Shown: positions 1 to 10,501 of the stretch, piece after piece | How the letters are laid out: each line of letters starts with the position of its first letter | How positions within the stretch are numbered: the first letter of the stretch is position 1 | Source: Allostella sp. ATCC 35155 | GTDB taxonomy: Bacteria > Pseudomonadota > Alphaproteobacteria > ATCC43930 > Allostellaceae | Reading direction: 5' to 3' | NCBI GenBank assembly: GCA_006738865.1 | Contig: AP019701.1 | Location: forward strand, 611,001 to 675,000 | DNA: 64,000 bases | The notes under the pieces: generated by a model | Seen by the model: the letters and a program-made list of their open reading frames with translations, nothing else | Told to the model about the DNA's origin: nothing | The model's database searches: none | Program-made: the position numbers and the translations under genes

Positions 1-124
1 CCTGGTGCCCGATGCCGAGGATCTGCAGCTGGCCCTCCTCGGCCCGCGCGATGAAGCAGCAGGTCTTGGTGGTGCCGACATCGACGGCGACGATGGGGCC
101 GCGGGGGCGGGCGCGGGGCTTCAT
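1..124 (-). CDS. ftsA: Cell division protein FtsA (N-terminal 41 residues, cut by window edge)
   Basis: Actin-like ATPase that tethers FtsZ to the membrane and recruits later divisome proteins. Only the N terminus is present. The actin phosphate-1 motif is clear: residues 11-26 read IVAVDVGTTKTCCFIA, with the D-x-G-T-T-K core at 15-20. It is the last gene visible of the division cluster and starts 10 bp after the ftsQ stop. ATG at 124. The identity rests on this motif plus position directly after ftsQ, which is the standard alphaproteobacterial order. Confidence 0.9.
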   Translation of the reverse strand, partial: MKPRARPRGPIVAVDVGTTKTCCFIARAEEGQLQILGIGHQ

Positions 125-134
125 GGCGAGGTCC

Positions 135-1028
135 TCACGCGTCGCGATCCTTCTTGCCGGGCGTCGCGCCGGGCCCGGGCGGCGTGCCGGGGGCGTCCTT
201 CGCCCGGCGGAGATAGAGGCGCTCGGGGTTGCGCAGGTCGATGATGGCGATCTGGCGCGACAGCAGCCGGTGCCGGCGCTCGAGGCCGGCCACCTCGGCC
301 CATGCCTCGCCCGCCCGCTCCTCGGGCAGGCGCACCTCGATGCCGTTGTCGAGCTGCAGGTTCCAGCGGCGGCCGCCGACGCGCACGGCGGAGACGACGC
401 GGCCGCGCAGGTCGGGCTGGCCGGCCAGCATCGCGACCATCTCGGCCGCCACCCGGTGGGCGTCCTCGCCGACGATGAAGGGCAGGCGCGGGAAATACTC
501 GATGCCCTCGTCGCCCAGCTCGCGGCCCTGCTCGTCGATGAGCACGAGCTGGCCGCGGCGCTGCCAGACCGCCATCGGGCGGCGTTCCACCAGCCGGATG
601 AAGAGGGTGCCCGGAAGTTGCCGCTCGACCGCCGCCGCGCGGATCCAGGGCAGCCCTTCGAGCCGTTCCTTCACCGTGCCGGGGTCGATCGCCAGGAGGG
701 GCGTGCCGCGATGGGCATCGACCGCCGCCAGGATCGACTCGCGCGGCGTATGCAGCCGGCCCTCGACCAGGATCTCCTCGACGGCGAGGCCCGACCGGCC
801 GGTCGCGGACACGAACTGCGCCAGCATGTCGTAGGCTTGGCGGCTGGCCCAGCCGTCGCGCCAGGCGGCCCAGCCCGCGACCAGGATCAGGACCGCGGCC
901 AGGGCGCCGCCCGCCGTCAGCGCCGGGCGGACCCAGCGCGGCCAGACGCGGCGCTGGGCGACGCGGCGCCCGGTCTTGTCGCGGCGCTGGCCGAACAGGC
1001 GGAGCCGCCGGAGGTTCAGGAGCCGCAT
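135..1028 (-). CDS. ftsQ: Cell division protein FtsQ
   Basis: Bitopic inner-membrane divisome protein that bridges early and late division proteins. 297 residues: a basic cytoplasmic N terminus, one membrane helix at about 37-56, then a periplasmic POTRA region (about 77-150, including the conserved VEGRLHTPRESIL and LPWIRAAAVERQLPGTL segments) and the FtsQ domain. The C-terminal tail is Pro/Lys rich. ATG at 1028 overlaps the end of ddl by 13 bp, so translation is probably coupled. Length is normal for the family. Confidence 0.95.
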   Translation of the reverse strand: MRLLNLRRLRLFGQRRDKTGRRVAQRRVWPRWVRPALTAGGALAAVLILVAGWAAWRDGWASRQAYDMLAQFVSATGRSGLAVEEILVEGRLHTPRESILAAVDAHRGTPLLAIDPGTVKERLEGLPWIRAAAVERQLPGTLFIRLVERRPMAVWQRRGQLVLIDEQGRELGDEGIEYFPRLPFIVGEDAHRVAAEMVAMLAGQPDLRGRVVSAVRVGGRRWNLQLDNGIEVRLPEERAGEAWAEVAGLERRHRLLSRQIAIIDLRNPERLYLRRAKDAPGTPPGPGATPGKKDRDA

Positions 1029-1936
1029 CGGGCCTCCTCCACCATCCAGGACACCAGCGCCGGGAAGGAATAGCCGGCCATCGCGGCGATCTCCGGCACC
1101 AGCGAGGTCGGGGTCATGCCGGGCTGGGTGTTGACCTCGAGGAGGTAGAGCGTGCCGCCGTCGGGGGCGGTGTCGTCCCAGCGCAGGTCGGCGCGGCTGA
1201 CGCCGCGGCAGCCGAGCGCGCGGTGGGCGCGCAGCGCCATGTCCATCGCCTCGGCATGGACCGCCTTCGGCAGGTCTTCGCCCGCCACATGGTCGGAGCC
1301 GCCGGGCGCGTACTTTGCGGTGTAGTCGTAGAAGTCGCCGCGCGGCCGGATTTCCAGGGCGCCCAGCGCCCGGTCGCCCATCACCGCCACCGTCAGTTCG
1401 CGGCCGGGGATGAAGCGCTCGGCCAGCACGTCGCGCCCGAAGGGCCAGTCGACGGCGTCGGGCAGCGGCGCGTTGGCGCCCTCGCGCACGATGACGACGC
1501 CGACGCTGGAGCCCTCGTGGGTCGGCTTCAGGACATAGGGGCGGGGCAGGGGCTCGCCGTCGCGCAGCCGGTCCAGCGGCAGGACCCGGCCCTCCGGGCA
1601 GCGCAGGCCGGCGGCGGCGAAGATGCGCTTGGCGGTCGGCTTGTCCATCGCCAGTGCCGACGCCATCAACCCGGAATGGGTGTAGGGGATCTCCATGAAG
1701 TCGAGGACGCCCTGGATCGTGCCGTCCTCGCCGCCATTGCCGTGCAGCGCGTTGAACACGGCGTCCGGACGCGGCGTCAGGGCGCGCATCAGCGCGCCGA
1801 GGTCGCGGCTCACGTCGATCGTCTCGACCTGATAGCCGGCCTCGCCCAGCGCCGCCGCGCAATCGCGTCCCGACGCCAGCGAGACCTCGCGCTCGGCGGA
1901 CCAGCCGCCCATCAGTACGGCAACGCGTTTCGTCAT
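1016..1936 (-). CDS. ddl: D-alanine--D-alanine ligase
   Basis: Cytoplasmic ATP-grasp enzyme that makes D-Ala-D-Ala for the UDP-MurNAc-pentapeptide. 306 residues, normal for DdlB. Visible motifs are the N-terminal [14 protein letters not shown] segment, [12 protein letters not shown], the central ATP-grasp stretch [15 protein letters not shown], and the C-terminal metal-binding [16 protein letters not shown] at 1936 overlaps the murB stop by 4 bp (ATGA), so it is translationally coupled in the division cluster and supplies substrate for MurF. Confidence 0.97.
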   Translation of the reverse strand: MTKRVAVLMGGWSAEREVSLASGRDCAAALGEAGYQVETIDVSRDLGALMRALTPRPDAVFNALHGNGGEDGTIQGVLDFMEIPYTHSGLMASALAMDKPTAKRIFAAAGLRCPEGRVLPLDRLRDGEPLPRPYVLKPTHEGSSVGVVIVREGANAPLPDAVDWPFGRDVLAERFIPGRELTVAVMGDRALGALEIRPRGDFYDYTAKYAPGGSDHVAGEDLPKAVHAEAMDMALRAHRALGCRGVSRADLRWDDTAPDGGTLYLLEVNTQPGMTPTSLVPEIAAMAGYSFPALVSWMVEEARCGS

Positions 1937-2916
1937 GACGACGCCTCTACAGCCCGGTTTTCCTGGTGTGCGGCCGGCACCCCGATCCGCCGGATCTCCC
2001 AGGCAAGACGGATGCCGCTGCGCGCCGCGACCCGCCGCCGGACCTCCTCGCCCAGCTGCTCGATGTCGGCTGCGCTGGCCGCGCCGGTATTGACCAGGAA
2101 GTTGCAATGCTTCTCGGAGACCTGCGCCCCGCCGATGCTGAGGCCGCGGCAGCCCGCCTCGTCGATGAGGCGCCATGCGCGCTCGCCGGGCGGGTTGGCG
2201 AAGGTGCTGCCGCCGGTGCGGGCCCGGATCGGCTGCGTCGCCTCGCGCCGCTGGGCGAGTTCGGCCATGCGCCGGCCGATCGCCTCGGGATCGTCGGGGG
2301 TGCCGCGGAAGGTGGCGGCGAGGAAGATCCAGTCCTCGGGCAGGCCGCAATGGCGATAGGACAGGCCGGCCTCGGCCGCGGGGACGCGGTGCCGCCGTCC
2401 CGCGCGGTCGACGGCCTCCAGCTCGACCAGGACGTCGGCGATCTCGCGGCCGTAGCAGCCGGCATTCATGCGCAGCGCGCCGCCGACCGTGCCGGGCACG
2501 CCGGACAGGAACTCCAGCCCGCCCAGGCCGGCGTCGCGGGCGACGGCGGCGACCGTGCCGTCGAGCGCGCCGGCGCCGGCGGTGATGCGGTCGCCCGCGA
2601 CGGCAACGCCGGCGAAGCCGCGGCCGAAGCGGACGACGACGCCGGGAATGCCGCCGTCGCGGACCAGCAGGTTGGACGCGACCCCGACGGGGGTGACCGG
2701 GACGCCGGCCGGGCAGCCGGCCAGGAACGCGGCCAGATCCTCGGCGTCGGCCGGGCGAAACAGCACTTCGGCATGGCCGCCGACGCGGAACCAGGTGACG
2801 GGCGCCAGCGGCGCGTCCGCGGCGATCCGGCCGCGCACCGCCGGCAGCCGGTCGCGCAGCCGCCCGTGCGGCGGCGTCGCGGGATGCGGATCGGGCAGGC
2901 GCATGGCCGCCATCAT
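1933..2916 (-). CDS. murB: UDP-N-acetylenolpyruvoylglucosamine reductase MurB
   Basis: FAD-dependent NADPH oxidoreductase that converts UDP-GlcNAc-enolpyruvate to UDP-MurNAc. 327 residues. FAD-binding segments are visible ([19 protein letters not shown] and [20 protein letters not shown]), followed by the catalytic-serine loop GGSTFANP and a late [11 protein letters not shown] segment with a conserved glutamate. Two adjacent ATG codons lie at 2916 and 2913; I chose the first because it forms an ATGA overlap with the murC stop, as at most junctions in this cluster. Confidence 0.96.
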   Translation of the reverse strand: MMAAMRLPDPHPATPPHGRLRDRLPAVRGRIAADAPLAPVTWFRVGGHAEVLFRPADAEDLAAFLAGCPAGVPVTPVGVASNLLVRDGGIPGVVVRFGRGFAGVAVAGDRITAGAGALDGTVAAVARDAGLGGLEFLSGVPGTVGGALRMNAGCYGREIADVLVELEAVDRAGRRHRVPAAEAGLSYRHCGLPEDWIFLAATFRGTPDDPEAIGRRMAELAQRREATQPIRARTGGSTFANPPGERAWRLIDEAGCRGLSIGGAQVSEKHCNFLVNTGAASAADIEQLGEEVRRRVAARSGIRLAWEIRRIGVPAAHQENRAVEASS

Positions 2917-4334
2917 GGGGGCCCTCCCGCGCCGAGGGCCTCGAGCTGCCCCGGCAGGGCATGCGCCCACTGGGTGATCGACCCCGCGCCGAGGCAGATG
3001 ACGAGATCGCCGGGCTGCGTCAGTTCCCGCACGGTGGATGCGAGCGCGTCCGGCCCCGCGAGCGGCAGGACGTGGCGATGCCCGTGGGCGCGCAGGCCCT
3101 CGACCAGCGCATCGCGGTCGATGCCCGCGACCGGCGGCTCGCCGGCGGCATAGACGTCGGCCACGATCACCGCGTCGGCATCGTTGAAGCAGGTGCAGAA
3201 ATCCTCGAACAGCGAGGCGAGGCGGCTGTAGCGGTGGGGCTGCACGACCGCCACGACGCCGCGCCGGGTGGCCGCGCGCGCCGCCTGCAGCACGGCCGCG
3301 ATCTCGACCGGGTGATGGCCGTAATCGTCGATGACGGTGACGCCGTGGGCCTCGCCCGTCCGGGTGAAGCGGCGCTTGACGCCGGCGAAGCTGGCGAGGC
3401 CGCGGCGGATGACGGCGTCGTCGAAGCCCATCTCGATGCCGACCGTGATCGCCGCCAGCGCGTTCTGGACGTTGTGCTGGCCCAGCATCGACATCGCCAT
3501 GCCGGCGATCGTCCGGCGCGTGTCGTTCATGCGGTCGGACACGACGGCGTCGAAGCGGCTGCCGTCGGGCCCGATCCGGACGTTGACGGCGCGGACGTCG
3601 GCCTGCGGCGACAGGCCGTAGGTGATGACCCGGCGGTCGGAGACGAGCGGGATCATCGTCTGCACCACCGGGTGATCGATGCAGAGCACCGCGAAGCCGT
3701 AGAAGGGCAGGTTCTCGACGAACTGGACGAAGGCGCGCTGCTCGGCCTCGAAGGTCTTGTAGAAGTCGAGATGCTCGGGGTCGATGTTCGTCACCACCGC
3801 GATGGTCGCCGGCAGCTTGACGAAGGTGCCGTCGGACTCGTCGGCCTCGACGACCATCCACTCGCCGCGCCCGATGCGCGCGTTGGTGCCATAGGCGTTG
3901 ATGATGCCGCCGTTGATGACGGTCGGCTCCATCTCGGCGGCGTCGAGCATGGCGGCGACCATCGAGGTCGTCGTCGTCTTGCCATGGGTGCCGGCGATCG
4001 CGATCGACCAGCGCAGCCGCATCAGCTCGCCCAGCATCTCGGCCCGGCGGACGACCGGCAGCAGGCGCTGGCGGGCGTCGGCGACCTCGGGATTGTCCGC
4101 CTTGATCGCCGACGACACGACGACGACCTGGGCCGGGCCCAGGTTCTCGGCCCGGTGGCCGATGGCGACGGGAATGCCCTGCTGGCGCAGGCGCTGGACG
4201 TTGGCGCCGTCGGCGACGTCGCTGCCCTGCACCTGGTAGCCGAGCTGGTGCAGCACCTCGGCGATGCCGCTCATGCCGATGCCGCCGATGCCGACGAAAT
4301 GGATGGTGCCGATGGTGAGCGGGATCGTCCTCAT
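2913..4334 (-). CDS. murC: UDP-N-acetylmuramate--L-alanine ligase MurC
   Basis: ATP-dependent Mur ligase that adds the first stem-peptide residue, L-Ala, to UDP-MurNAc. 473 residues in three domains: a Rossmann UDP-binding domain with [11 protein letters not shown] at 13-23, the central ATPase with P-loop GTHGKTTTT at 115-123, and a C-terminal domain beginning around the [10 protein letters not shown] motif. That DYGHHP signature separates MurC from MurD, MurE and MurF. ATG at 4334 overlaps the murG stop by 4 bp. Confidence 0.98.
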   Translation of the reverse strand: MRTIPLTIGTIHFVGIGGIGMSGIAEVLHQLGYQVQGSDVADGANVQRLRQQGIPVAIGHRAENLGPAQVVVVSSAIKADNPEVADARQRLLPVVRRAEMLGELMRLRWSIAIAGTHGKTTTTSMVAAMLDAAEMEPTVINGGIINAYGTNARIGRGEWMVVEADESDGTFVKLPATIAVVTNIDPEHLDFYKTFEAEQRAFVQFVENLPFYGFAVLCIDHPVVQTMIPLVSDRRVITYGLSPQADVRAVNVRIGPDGSRFDAVVSDRMNDTRRTIAGMAMSMLGQHNVQNALAAITVGIEMGFDDAVIRRGLASFAGVKRRFTRTGEAHGVTVIDDYGHHPVEIAAVLQAARAATRRGVVAVVQPHRYSRLASLFEDFCTCFNDADAVIVADVYAAGEPPVAGIDRDALVEGLRAHGHRHVLPLAGPDALASTVRELTQPGDLVICLGAGSITQWAHALPGQLEALGAGGPP

Positions 4335-5446
4335 GCGGCGCGCCCCATCGGCTGGGCCGCGGCGACGAGTTCGAGGACCGCGTCGGCGAGGCGGTCGCCG
4401 GCGTCGGGCCGGCCCAGCGCCAGCGCCCGGGCTGCGGCGGCGGCCAGCGTCGCGGGGTCGGCCAGGACTTCGCCCAGCACGGCAGCGAGCCTCGCCGCGT
4501 CGGTCCCCGCTTCGGGTACCAGCCAGGCGGCGCCGGCATCGGCGAGATGGCGGGCATTGTTCGTCTGGTGATCGTCCGCGGCATGCGGGTAGGGCACGAG
4601 CAGCGCCGGCCGGCCGGCGGCCGCGATCTCGGCCACGGTCGAGGCGCCGGCGCGCGAGACGACGAGATGGGCACGGGCCAGCCGCTGCGGCACGTCGTCG
4701 AAGAAGCGTTCGACCGTGGCCGGGATGCCGGCGCGGGCATAGGTCTCGCGGACCGCTGCGACATCGTCGGGCCGCGCCTGCTGCGTCAGCCGCAGGCGGG
4801 CGCGCAGCCCGTCCGGCAGCAGCGCGAGGGCGTCGGGCAGCAGGGTCGCGAAGATGCGGGCCCCCTGGCTGCCGCCCATGACGAGGATCTCGACCGGCCC
4901 GTCCGCCGCGGGCGGCGCATAGGGCCGGCGCCCGACCTCGGCGATCGCCGGCCGCACCGGATTGCCGGTCTCGACGACCCGGCCCGCCAGCGCCGGGTCG
5001 AGCAGCCGCAGGCGCGGAAAGGAGGTGGCGATGCGGGTGGCGCGGGCGGCCAGCATGCGGTTGGCCTTGCCCAGCACCGCGTTCTGCTCGTGCAGCAGGA
5101 TCGGGCGGCCGAGGTTGCGGGCGGCGAAGACGGCCGGCACCGAAGGATAGCCGCCGAAGCCGACCACCGCGTCGGGCGCCAGCCGGCGCAGCAGGCCGCG
5201 CGCCGCCAGGGTTCCCGCACAGAGGCCGAAGCCGCCGCGGATGCGGCCGACGACGCCGCCGCGCATCGGCTGCAGCGGCAGGCGGTGCACCGTCAGCCCC
5301 GACACGGGCCCGGAAAAGCCGGCGGTGCGCGGATCGGTCACCAGCACCGGCTCGGCGCCGCGTGCGACCAGCGCATGGGCCAGCGCCTCGGCCGGGAAGA
5401 GGTGGCCGCCGGTGCCGCCGGCGGCGAGGATGATGCGGACGGTCAC
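4331..5446 (-). CDS. murG: MurG, lipid II-forming GlcNAc transferase
   Basis: GT-B glycosyltransferase that transfers GlcNAc onto lipid I at the cytoplasmic membrane face to give lipid II. 371 residues. GGTGGH at 10-15 is the first G-loop; further motifs are [19 protein letters not shown] and the UDP-binding VMGGSQGA and [14 protein letters not shown] segments. The start is a GTG at 5446 that overlaps the ftsW stop (GTGA). No ATG lies nearby that would keep the N-terminal beta strand. Confidence 0.97.
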   Translation of the reverse strand: MTVRIILAAGGTGGHLFPAEALAHALVARGAEPVLVTDPRTAGFSGPVSGLTVHRLPLQPMRGGVVGRIRGGFGLCAGTLAARGLLRRLAPDAVVGFGGYPSVPAVFAARNLGRPILLHEQNAVLGKANRMLAARATRIATSFPRLRLLDPALAGRVVETGNPVRPAIAEVGRRPYAPPAADGPVEILVMGGSQGARIFATLLPDALALLPDGLRARLRLTQQARPDDVAAVRETYARAGIPATVERFFDDVPQRLARAHLVVSRAGASTVAEIAAAGRPALLVPYPHAADDHQTNNARHLADAGAAWLVPEAGTDAARLAAVLGEVLADPATLAAAAARALALGRPDAGDRLADAVLELVAAAQPMGRAA

Positions 5447-6564
5447 GGCTCGATCCCGCCGAAGCGCCGCCGCGTCAGCGCCAGCAGCATCCCGGTGCCG
5501 ACCGCCAGCGCCAGCATCGAGGAGCCGCCATAGCTGACGAAGGGCAGGGTCATGCCCTTGGTCGGCATCAGGTGCAGGGAAGAGGCCATGTTGACGATCG
5601 CCTGCAGGCCGAGCTGGGTGGCGAGGCCGGCCGCCGCCAGGATGACGAAGAGGCTCTGCTCGCTGGTCACCCGCAGCACGCTGCGGACGACGACGACGGC
5701 GAAGAGCAGCACGATGACGAGGCAGGCGATGAGGCCCAGCTCCTCGCCGGCGACCGCGAACACGAAGTCCGAATGGGCGTCGGGCAGCCAGTTCTTGATC
5801 GTGCCCTCGCCCGGTCCGCGCCCGAACAGCCCGCCATTGGCGAAGGCCTCGATCGAGCGGTCGATCTGGTAGCTGTCGCCGGCGGCAGGGTCGAGGAAGC
5901 GGTTGATGCGGCTGGTGACGTGCGGCAGCAACATGTAGGCGCCGAACAGCCCCGCCATGCCGAGGACGGCCAGGATCGCCACCAGGATGATCGGCAGCCC
6001 GGCGAGAAACACCTGGACGAACCAGACCGCGCCGACGATGACCGCCATGCCGAGGTCGGGCTGCTTCAGCAGCATGGCGACGATGACCGCGAACAGCGTC
6101 ACCGAGACGAGGCCGCCGGGGAAGCGCGCGCTGGCCTTGCCCTGGGCCAGCAGCCAGGCCGTCAGGACGGCGAAGGTCGGCTTCACGAACTCCGACGGCT
6201 GGATCGACATGCCCGGCAGCGAAATCCAGCGGCGCGCGCCCTTGATCTCGGCCCCCATGACGAAGGTCAGGGCCAGCATGATGACAGAGACGCAGAAGAC
6301 CGCGAGCGCCAGCCGGCGGACGATCCGCGGCGGCTGCAGCGAGACGAAGAAGATGACGCCGATGGCGAGCGGCAGCAGCAGCATCTGCCGCTTCACGAAA
6401 TGCAGGGGCTCGAGGCCGATGCGCTCGGCGACGGGCGGGCTGGCCGCCAACAGCATCAGGGCGCCGATGCCGATGATCGCGGCGAGCGCGAACACCGTCC
6501 AACGGTCGACCGTCCACCACCATTGCCCGAAGAGGGAGGTGTCGGTGCGGGGGATCGTCGTCAT
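5443..6564 (-). CDS. ftsW: FtsW, SEDS peptidoglycan glycosyltransferase
   Basis: Polytopic SEDS-family polymerase that works with FtsI to make septal peptidoglycan. 373 residues with about ten membrane helices. Family motifs are [20 protein letters not shown] in the large central region, [11 protein letters not shown], the loop [25 protein letters not shown], and [10 protein letters not shown] near the C terminus. Membership of the division cluster between murD and murG favours FtsW over RodA. ATG at 6564 overlaps the murD stop by 4 bp. Confidence 0.96.
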   Translation of the reverse strand: MTTIPRTDTSLFGQWWWTVDRWTVFALAAIIGIGALMLLAASPPVAERIGLEPLHFVKRQMLLLPLAIGVIFFVSLQPPRIVRRLALAVFCVSVIMLALTFVMGAEIKGARRWISLPGMSIQPSEFVKPTFAVLTAWLLAQGKASARFPGGLVSVTLFAVIVAMLLKQPDLGMAVIVGAVWFVQVFLAGLPIILVAILAVLGMAGLFGAYMLLPHVTSRINRFLDPAAGDSYQIDRSIEAFANGGLFGRGPGEGTIKNWLPDAHSDFVFAVAGEELGLIACLVIVLLFAVVVVRSVLRVTSEQSLFVILAAAGLATQLGLQAIVNMASSLHLMPTKGMTLPFVSYGGSSMLALAVGTGMLLALTRRRFGGIEP

Positions 6565-7952
6565 GCCGCGGACTCCGCCGGAGCCAGGAGAACCCTGCGG
6601 CCCGGCAGGGCCGAGACCAGGGCACGGAAGCGGTCGCCGCGATCCTCGAAATCGCGAAACTGGTCGAAGGAGGCGCAGGCCGGCGACAGCAGCACGACGG
6701 CCCCCATCCGCCGTTCGGCCGTCGCGCGTTCCTGGGCCAGCCGCAGCGCGTTCCCGAGGTCGCCCGCCATCGTCGCAGGCACGCGGCCGGCGAGGGTGCG
6801 GGCGAAGTCCCCGGCGGCCTCGCCGATCAGGAAGGCGTGGGCGATGTGGGCGAACTGCGGCGCCAGGGTGGCGATGCCGCCGGCCTTCGGCACGCCGCCG
6901 GCGATCCAGTAGACGGCCTCGTAGCAGGCCAGGGCCCGGGCGGCGGCATCGGCGTTGGTCGCCTTGCTGTCGTTGACGTAGGGCACGCCGTCGATGACCG
7001 CGACCAGCTCCTGGCGGTGCGGCAGCCCGGGATAGCGCGGCAGGGATGCCGCGATCGTGCTGCGGTCGAGGCCGAGCGCGCGCGCAGCCGCGAAGGCCGC
7101 GGCGGCATTCTGGGCGTTGTGCGTCCCCGGCAGGGTGGCGGCCTGGGCGAGGTCGAGGATGGAACCCTGCGCGTCGGTCAGCACGCCGGCGGCGACGCGG
7201 ACGTCGGCCTCGCCGGCGTCCCGCCCCGAGATGCGGACGAGGCGTGCGGACCGGGGTGCCTCGGCGATGGCCGCCGCGACCGCGTCGTCGATGCCGACGA
7301 CCGCGACATGGCGGTGGTCCTGCCCGGCGAAGATGCGCTGCTTGGCGGCGATGTAGTTGGCCATGGTGCCGTGCCGGTCGAGATGGTCCGGCGCGATGTT
7401 GAGCAGGACGGCGACGTCGAACAGGGCATCTTCCACCAGATCGAGCTGGAAGGAGGATAGCTCCAGGACATAGACCCCATCGCGGCCGAGCGGGGGCAGA
7501 TCGAGGGCGGCGATGCCGAGATTGCCGCCGACCGCGACCGGCACCCCGGCCGACTTCAGGATGTGGCCGATCAGCGCCGTCGTCGTCGACTTGCCGTTGG
7601 TCCCGGTGACGGCGCAGATGCGCGCCTCCGGGCAGGCCCGGCGAAGCAGCTGGATGTCGCCGGTCACCGGTACGCCCGCGGCACGCGCGGCAAGGACGGC
7701 CGGATGCGGGGCGGGATGCGTCAGCGGCACCCCCGGGCTCATGACGAGCGCGGCGACCTGCGACCAGTCCTCGCCTGCGGGGTCGGCGATGGCGAAGCCG
7801 GCCGCGGCGGCGGCCTCCCGGTTGGCCGGACGATCGTCCCACACGGCGACGTCGCTGCCGCCGGCCGCGAGCGCGCGCGCGGCTGCCAGCCCGCTGCGGG
7901 CGAGGCCCAGCACCAGGACGCGGCGGCCGGCATATTCGCGGACGGGGATCAT
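6561..7952 (-). CDS. murD: UDP-N-acetylmuramoyl-L-alanine--D-glutamate ligase MurD
   Basis: Cytoplasmic Mur ligase that adds D-Glu. 463 residues. The N-terminal Rossmann segment VLVLGLARSGLAAARAL is followed by P-loop TGTNGKSTTT at 116-125, the GGNLGIAAL and ELSSFQLD segments, NIAPDHLDRHGTM, and the C-terminal YVNDSKATNADA motif typical of MurD. ATG at 7952 lies 7 bp after the mraY stop. Length and motif order are normal. Confidence 0.98.
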   Translation of the reverse strand: MIPVREYAGRRVLVLGLARSGLAAARALAAGGSDVAVWDDRPANREAAAAAGFAIADPAGEDWSQVAALVMSPGVPLTHPAPHPAVLAARAAGVPVTGDIQLLRRACPEARICAVTGTNGKSTTTALIGHILKSAGVPVAVGGNLGIAALDLPPLGRDGVYVLELSSFQLDLVEDALFDVAVLLNIAPDHLDRHGTMANYIAAKQRIFAGQDHRHVAVVGIDDAVAAAIAEAPRSARLVRISGRDAGEADVRVAAGVLTDAQGSILDLAQAATLPGTHNAQNAAAAFAAARALGLDRSTIAASLPRYPGLPHRQELVAVIDGVPYVNDSKATNADAAARALACYEAVYWIAGGVPKAGGIATLAPQFAHIAHAFLIGEAAGDFARTLAGRVPATMAGDLGNALRLAQERATAERRMGAVVLLSPACASFDQFRDFEDRGDRFRALVSALPGRRVLLAPAESAA

Positions 7953-7959
7953 CGGCCGG

Positions 7960-9048
7960 TCACCGCAGCTTCAGCGTCGAGAGGCCGGCCAGGGCCAGGA
8001 TGGAGGCGATGATCCAGAAGCGGATGACGATGGTCGGCTCGGCCCAGCCCTTCTTCTCGAAATGGTGGTGCAGCGGCGCCATGCGGAAGACGCGCTTGCC
8101 GGTCAGCCGGAACGACAGCACCTGGACGATGACCGACACCGTCTCCAGCACGAAGAGGCCGCCGATCATGATCAGCACGATCTCGTGCTTGACGATGATG
8201 CTCATCGCGCCGAGCGCGCCGCCGACCGAGAGCGAGCCGGTGTCGCCCATGAAGACCATCGCCGGCGGGGCATTGAACCACAGGAAGCCGAGGCTGGCGC
8301 CGACCAGCGCGCCGCAGAAGACGGCGAGTTCGCCCGATCCCGGGATGTGGTGGATCTGCAGGTAGTTGGCGAAGATGGCGTTGCCGGCGAGGTAGGTGAT
8401 GAGGGCGAAGCAGCCGGCGGCGATCATCACCGGCACGATGGCCAGCCCGTCCAGCCCGTCGGTCAGGTTGACGGCGTTCGAGGCTCCGGCCAGGACCAGC
8501 ACCCCGAACGGCAGGAACAGCCAGCCGAGATCGGGCAGCACGTTCTTGAGGAAGGGGATGGCGAGCTGCGTCGAAAGCGGGTCGCGCGTCAGCTGCATGA
8601 TCCAGAAGGTCGCGACGAGGCCGATCAGGATCTGGGCGGCGAGCTTGAGGCGCCCGGGCAGGCCGCGATGGTTGCGCCGGGTCAGCTTCAGGTAGTCGTC
8701 GCCGAAGCCGACGAGGCCGAAGCCCAGCGTCACGAACATCACGACCCAGACATAGCCGTTGCCGAGGTCGGCCCAGAGCAGCGTCGAGATGGTGAGCGCG
8801 ATCAGGATCAGCGAGCCGCCCATGGTGGGCGTGCCCTTCTTGGTCAGCAGGTGGCTCTGCGGCCCGTCGGCGCGGATCGGCTGGCCGTGCGGCTGGCGCG
8901 ACTTCAGCCAGCGGATGATCGTGGGCCCGAGCGCGAAGCTGATGAAGAGCGCGGTCACGACCGCGCCGCCGCTGCGGAAGGTGAGGTAGCGGAACAGGTT
9001 GAACGCGCTGAATTCGTCCGCCAGCGGCGCGAGGAGGTTGTAGAGCAC
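7960..9048 (-). CDS. mraY: Phospho-N-acetylmuramoyl-pentapeptide transferase MraY
   Basis: Polytopic membrane enzyme that moves phospho-MurNAc-pentapeptide onto undecaprenyl phosphate to form lipid I. 362 residues, about ten helices. Signatures seen are [13 protein letters not shown], the catalytic Asp region FGDDYLK, the [14 protein letters not shown] motif, FMGDTGSL, and the terminal histidine cluster [12 protein letters not shown]. The start is a GTG at 9048, 16 bp after the murF stop. This is one of the few junctions in the cluster without an overlap. Confidence 0.97.
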   Translation of the reverse strand: MLYNLLAPLADEFSAFNLFRYLTFRSGGAVVTALFISFALGPTIIRWLKSRQPHGQPIRADGPQSHLLTKKGTPTMGGSLILIALTISTLLWADLGNGYVWVVMFVTLGFGLVGFGDDYLKLTRRNHRGLPGRLKLAAQILIGLVATFWIMQLTRDPLSTQLAIPFLKNVLPDLGWLFLPFGVLVLAGASNAVNLTDGLDGLAIVPVMIAAGCFALITYLAGNAIFANYLQIHHIPGSGELAVFCGALVGASLGFLWFNAPPAMVFMGDTGSLSVGGALGAMSIIVKHEIVLIMIGGLFVLETVSVIVQVLSFRLTGKRVFRMAPLHHHFEKKGWAEPTIVIRFWIIASILALAGLSTLKLR

Positions 9049-9064
9049 GGGTCGGGATGCCTCT

Positions 9065-10501
9065 TCAGACCGCGGCCCGCGGCGCCGGGCCCCAGGGCCC
9101 CGCCGTCAGGCGCTTGACGATCGGTGCCATGTTCGTCCCCAGCGAACCCTTCACCGTCACGACATCGCCCGGCCGTACGGCCTCGGCGACGATCGGGGCG
9201 AGTTCGTCGGAGGTGGCGACATGGACGCCGCGCGACGCGACCGGGAGGCAGGCATGGAGGTGCGCCATCAGCGGGCCGCAGCAGAACACCATATCGATTC
9301 CCGCGGCGGCGAGGGGCTCGGCCAGCGCGGCATGTAGCCGCGGTGCCGTCTCGCCGAGTTCGCGCATGTCGCCCAGCACGGCGATGCGCCGGCCGCCAGG
9401 GGCCGGCCGGGTCGCGCCCAGCACCGAGAAGGCGGCACGCATCGAGGCGGGATTGGCGTTGTAGCTCTCGTCGAGCAGGGTGAAGGCGCCGCCGTGGGCC
9501 AGCCCGATCTCTCGCCGTGCGCCGCGCCCGGCCGGGGCGGCGATGGCGCCCATCGCCTCGGCCGCGCGGGCGACATCGGCGCCGAGGGCATCGACGGCGG
9601 CGAGCGCGCCCAGGCTGTTCAGGACCCAGTGGCGTCCGGGCGCGCCGAGGCGATAGCGCAGCCGCCGGCCGCCGACCGTGGCGGCGACGACGCTGCCGCT
9701 CTCGTCCAGCTCGGCGTCGTCGAGATGGGCGTGGGTGCCGGCGGCGACGCCGAAGTCCAGGATGCGGCGGATGCCGCGCACCCGGGCATGGCCGGCCAGC
9801 CGCGCGAAATGCGGATTGTCCCGGTTCAGCACGGCGACGCCGTCGGCATCCATGCCGAGAAAGAGTTCGGCCTTGGCGTCGGCGATCGCCTCGACCGAGG
9901 GAAAGAACTCGATATGCACGGGCTCGACCGTGGTGATCAGCCCGACATGCGGCCGCGCGACGGGGGCGAGGGCGGCGATCTCGCCGGCATGGTTCATGCC
10001 GACCTCCTGGACGACCCAATCGACGTCCCGCGGCACCCGCGCCAAGCTGAGCGGCAGGCCCCAGTGATTGTTGAGGCTGGCGCGGCTGGCGATCGTGCTG
10101 CCGTTGGCTTCGAGGGCCAGCCGCAACAGCTCCTTGCTGCCGGTCTTGCCGACGCTGCCGGTCACCGCGACGACGCGGGCGCGGGTGCGCTCGCGACCGG
10201 CGCGGCCGAGCCGGGTCAGGCCGGCCAGCGTGTCGTCGACCAGGACCAGGCGCTGATCGTCGGCCGCGACGCCGTCCGGAACATGGTCGACCAGCGCGGC
10301 GCCGGCACCCCTGGCCAGCACGTCGGCGACGAAGCGGTGGGCATCGAAGTTCGGGCCGTGCAGTGCGACGAAGAGGTCGCCCGCGACCAGCGTCCGGCTG
10401 TCGATCGCGACGCCCGCGACGGTCCAGGCTGCGCCGGGCGGGAGCCGTGCGCCGGTGGCCTCCGCGATCTCGGCCGCGGTCCAGAGGGGGGCCGCGCTCA
10501 C
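9065..10501 (-). CDS. murF: UDP-MurNAc-tripeptide--D-alanyl-D-alanine ligase MurF
   Basis: Last cytoplasmic Mur ligase; adds the D-Ala-D-Ala made by Ddl. 478 residues. P-loop [11 protein letters not shown] at about 114-124 has the MurF-type variant (GS in place of TN). Other motifs are [22 protein letters not shown], and [16 protein letters not shown], which is diagnostic for MurF. The start is GTG at 10501, which overlaps the murE stop as GTGA. Confidence 0.97.
   Translation of the reverse strand: MSAAPLWTAAEIAEATGARLPPGAAWTVAGVAIDSRTLVAGDLFVALHGPNFDAHRFVADVLARGAGAALVDHVPDGVAADDQRLVLVDDTLAGLTRLGRAGRERTRARVVAVTGSVGKTGSKELLRLALEANGSTIASRASLNNHWGLPLSLARVPRDVDWVVQEVGMNHAGEIAALAPVARPHVGLITTVEPVHIEFFPSVEAIADAKAELFLGMDADGVAVLNRDNPHFARLAGHARVRGIRRILDFGVAAGTHAHLDDAELDESGSVVAATVGGRRLRYRLGAPGRHWVLNSLGALAAVDALGADVARAAEAMGAIAAPAGRGARREIGLAHGGAFTLLDESYNANPASMRAAFSVLGATRPAPGGRRIAVLGDMRELGETAPRLHAALAEPLAAAGIDMVFCCGPLMAHLHACLPVASRGVHVATSDELAPIVAEAVRPGDVVTVKGSLGTNMAPIVKRLTAGPWGPAPRAAV

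Noticed and set aside
2961-4571. 536-codon plus-strand frame over murC
   Set aside because: Composition is His/Asp/Ala-rich shadow sequence antisense to murC, with no motifs or ribosome site.
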